Origin: CAIOZW01 sp049317725
GTDB taxonomy: Bacteria; Acidobacteriota; Blastocatellia; RBC074
DNA length: 28,021 nucleotides
Direction: 5' to 3'
Assembly (NCBI GenBank): GCA_049317725.1
Contig: JBMOHS010000031.1
Location: forward strand, 1 to 28,021
A model generated the notes under the pieces. That model saw only the letters and a list, made by a program, of their open reading frames with translations. It was not told where the DNA came from and ran no database searches. Positions 26,997 to 28,021 of the stretch are shown one piece after another. The position numbers were made by a program, and so were the translations under genes. Numbering within the stretch: the first letter of the stretch is position 1; the number at the start of each line of letters is the position of its first letter.

Positions 26997-28021
26997 GTGG
27001 CGCCAGCCGAGAAGCAGATCATTGTCGGAGGTCAGGCGGTCATCGAGGGAGTCTTGATGCGGACCCCGAACGCCTATGCCGTCGCGGTGCGCCGCCTGGA
27101 TGGCACGATCGAGACCCGCGCTGAGCGGCTGCGCCCCCCAGGGGCACGCCACCCCTGGCTGCGATGGCCGATCATCCGGGGAAGCGTCGTCCTGGTACAG
27201 TCGATGTCGATTGGGGTTCGGGCGCTCAACTTCTCGGCGAGTGTCGCCGTCGCGGAAGAAGAGGCGCAAGAGAAGAAGGCGCGTGGGGAGGAGAGCGCCC
27301 CGGTCGAGGCCAGTTCGACCTCGGGATCGATCGTCGTGGCGTTCGCCTTCAATCTGCTGCTCTTCTTCGTCCTGCCGTTGCTGGTAACCAACCTGCTCTT
27401 CACGCTCTCGGCAGGGCTGACGCCCCTTCCAAAGATGGGCGATGGATGGGGAGCTCTCTGGGTCTGGATTCAGACGCTCTTCCGCCCGGTGAGCCCCTCG
27501 CCAGCCTTTCACTTGGTGGAAGGGCTGTTGCGGATGGGGCTCTTTCTGGGGATGATCTGGAGTTTCTCCCGGCTGGCAGAGATCCAGCGAATTTTTGAGT
27601 ATCACGGGGCCGAGCACAAGACCATTGCTGCCTGGGAGGCAGGCGAGGAAGTGACCGTTGCGAGTGCCCAGGCCCAACCCCGACAACACCCGCGGTGTGG
27701 CACCAGTTTTCTGATGGTGGTGATGTTCGTCTCGCTCGCCGTCTTCTCGTGGATCCGTTTCGAGGGATGGTGGGCCAACTTGGCCGCGAGACTGGCCCTC
27801 CTTCCCCTGATTGCCGGTCTCTCCTACGAGGTGATCAAGGCGGCCGGTGCCCGGGAGAGCGGATGGTTCTTTCAGTGGATGACCCAGCCGGGGGTCTGGC
27901 TGCAGCATCTGACGACACGGGAGCCGTCGAGCGAGCAGTTGGAGGTGGCGATCCGGGCCCTTGAGGCATCGCTTGCCCTTGAACCTGCGGCCCGCGAACT
28001 GGCGGTGCCCCCCTGCCCTAC
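26997..28021 (+). CDS. DUF1385 family membrane protein (partial, runs off the window)
   Basis: The frame is open from a GTG at 26997 to the last base, giving 341 residues with no stop. The start follows a G-rich stretch; the first residues are GTG-coded MAPAEKQIIVGGQAVIEGVLMRTPNAYAVAVRR, which matches the DUF1385 opening (IGGQAVIEGVMMR). Further family motifs are YHGAEHKTIAAWE (about 200-212) and HPRCGTSFL (about 228-236), with a cluster of conserved Glu, His and Cys that could bind metal. Four or so hydrophobic segments are visible (ALLLFFVLPLLVTNLLF, LRMGLFLGMIWSF, LMVVMFVSLAVFSW and ARLALLPLIAGLSY). The function is unknown. It usually precedes prfA, and the protein is already at or beyond the family's usual length, so the stop should be close to the window end. 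Confidence 0.9.
   Translation, partial: MAPAEKQIIVGGQAVIEGVLMRTPNAYAVAVRRLDGTIETRAERLRPPGARHPWLRWPIIRGSVVLVQSMSIGVRALNFSASVAVAEEEAQEKKARGEESAPVEASSTSGSIVVAFAFNLLLFFVLPLLVTNLLFTLSAGLTPLPKMGDGWGALWVWIQTLFRPVSPSPAFHLVEGLLRMGLFLGMIWSFSRLAEIQRIFEYHGAEHKTIAAWEAGEEVTVASAQAQPRQHPRCGTSFLMVVMFVSLAVFSWIRFEGWWANLAARLALLPLIAGLSYEVIKAAGARESGWFFQWMTQPGVWLQHLTTREPSSEQLEVAIRALEASLALEPAARELAVPPCP

Overview
The window comes from a GC-rich bacterium that is almost certainly diderm: it carries a complete TolC / HlyD / ABC exporter set, a cytochrome-plus-beta-barrel protein with a signal peptide, and RF2 (prfB) with the classical programmed +1 frameshift. I cannot place it in a phylum from the sequence alone. No tRNA, rRNA, CRISPR array or complete insertion sequence was recognised.

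Layout. 1-1181: a small accessory patch with an ATGA-coupled PIN-toxin-like gene and a small partner gene (minus strand). It is bracketed by two copies of an exact 40-bp repeat, one of which forms the 3' end of nfo. 1182-5036: a compact minus-strand operon read as dienelactone hydrolase, SDR oxidoreductase, zinc-ribbon/BON membrane protein, then endonuclease IV. 5325-7427: enoyl-CoA hydratase and a cytochrome c-beta-barrel protein (plus). 7431-9415: nagA followed by a SYLF lipid-binding protein (minus). 9416-9999: repeat-bearing intergenic DNA with seven perfect 8-bp units. 10000-14975: ABC exporter, HlyD adaptor and TolC channel (plus), a full tripartite export operon. 14985-16796: carbon starvation protein CstA (minus). 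17062-22699: methylmalonyl-CoA mutase catalytic subunit, prfB and ftsK (plus). 22730-22920: a sharply AT-rich intergenic segment with DnaA boxes, my best candidate for a replication origin. 22944-24195: a divergent HPS/KGPDC-fold protein, a 13-bp tandem repeat and a small membrane protein. 24461-26224: a DUF47/PhoU-like protein and a PiT phosphate transporter. 26471-end: ribosomal protein L31 and a DUF1385 membrane protein running off the window.

How the genes work together. The 10-15 kb block is one export machine spanning both membranes, with its substrate not encoded in view. DUF47 plus PiT forms a phosphate uptake module. The crotonase and the mutase belong to acyl-CoA metabolism and are 11 kb apart. 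prfB, ftsK, rpmE and DUF1385 are housekeeping genes.

Most unusual points: the candidate origin beside ftsK; the 40-bp repeat that supplies the last codons of nfo and brackets a toxin-antitoxin-like pair; the exporter ATPase with a His-rich N-terminus and a degenerate Q-loop; the HPS-like protein that appears to have lost its catalytic His; and the haem-motif-plus-barrel fusion.
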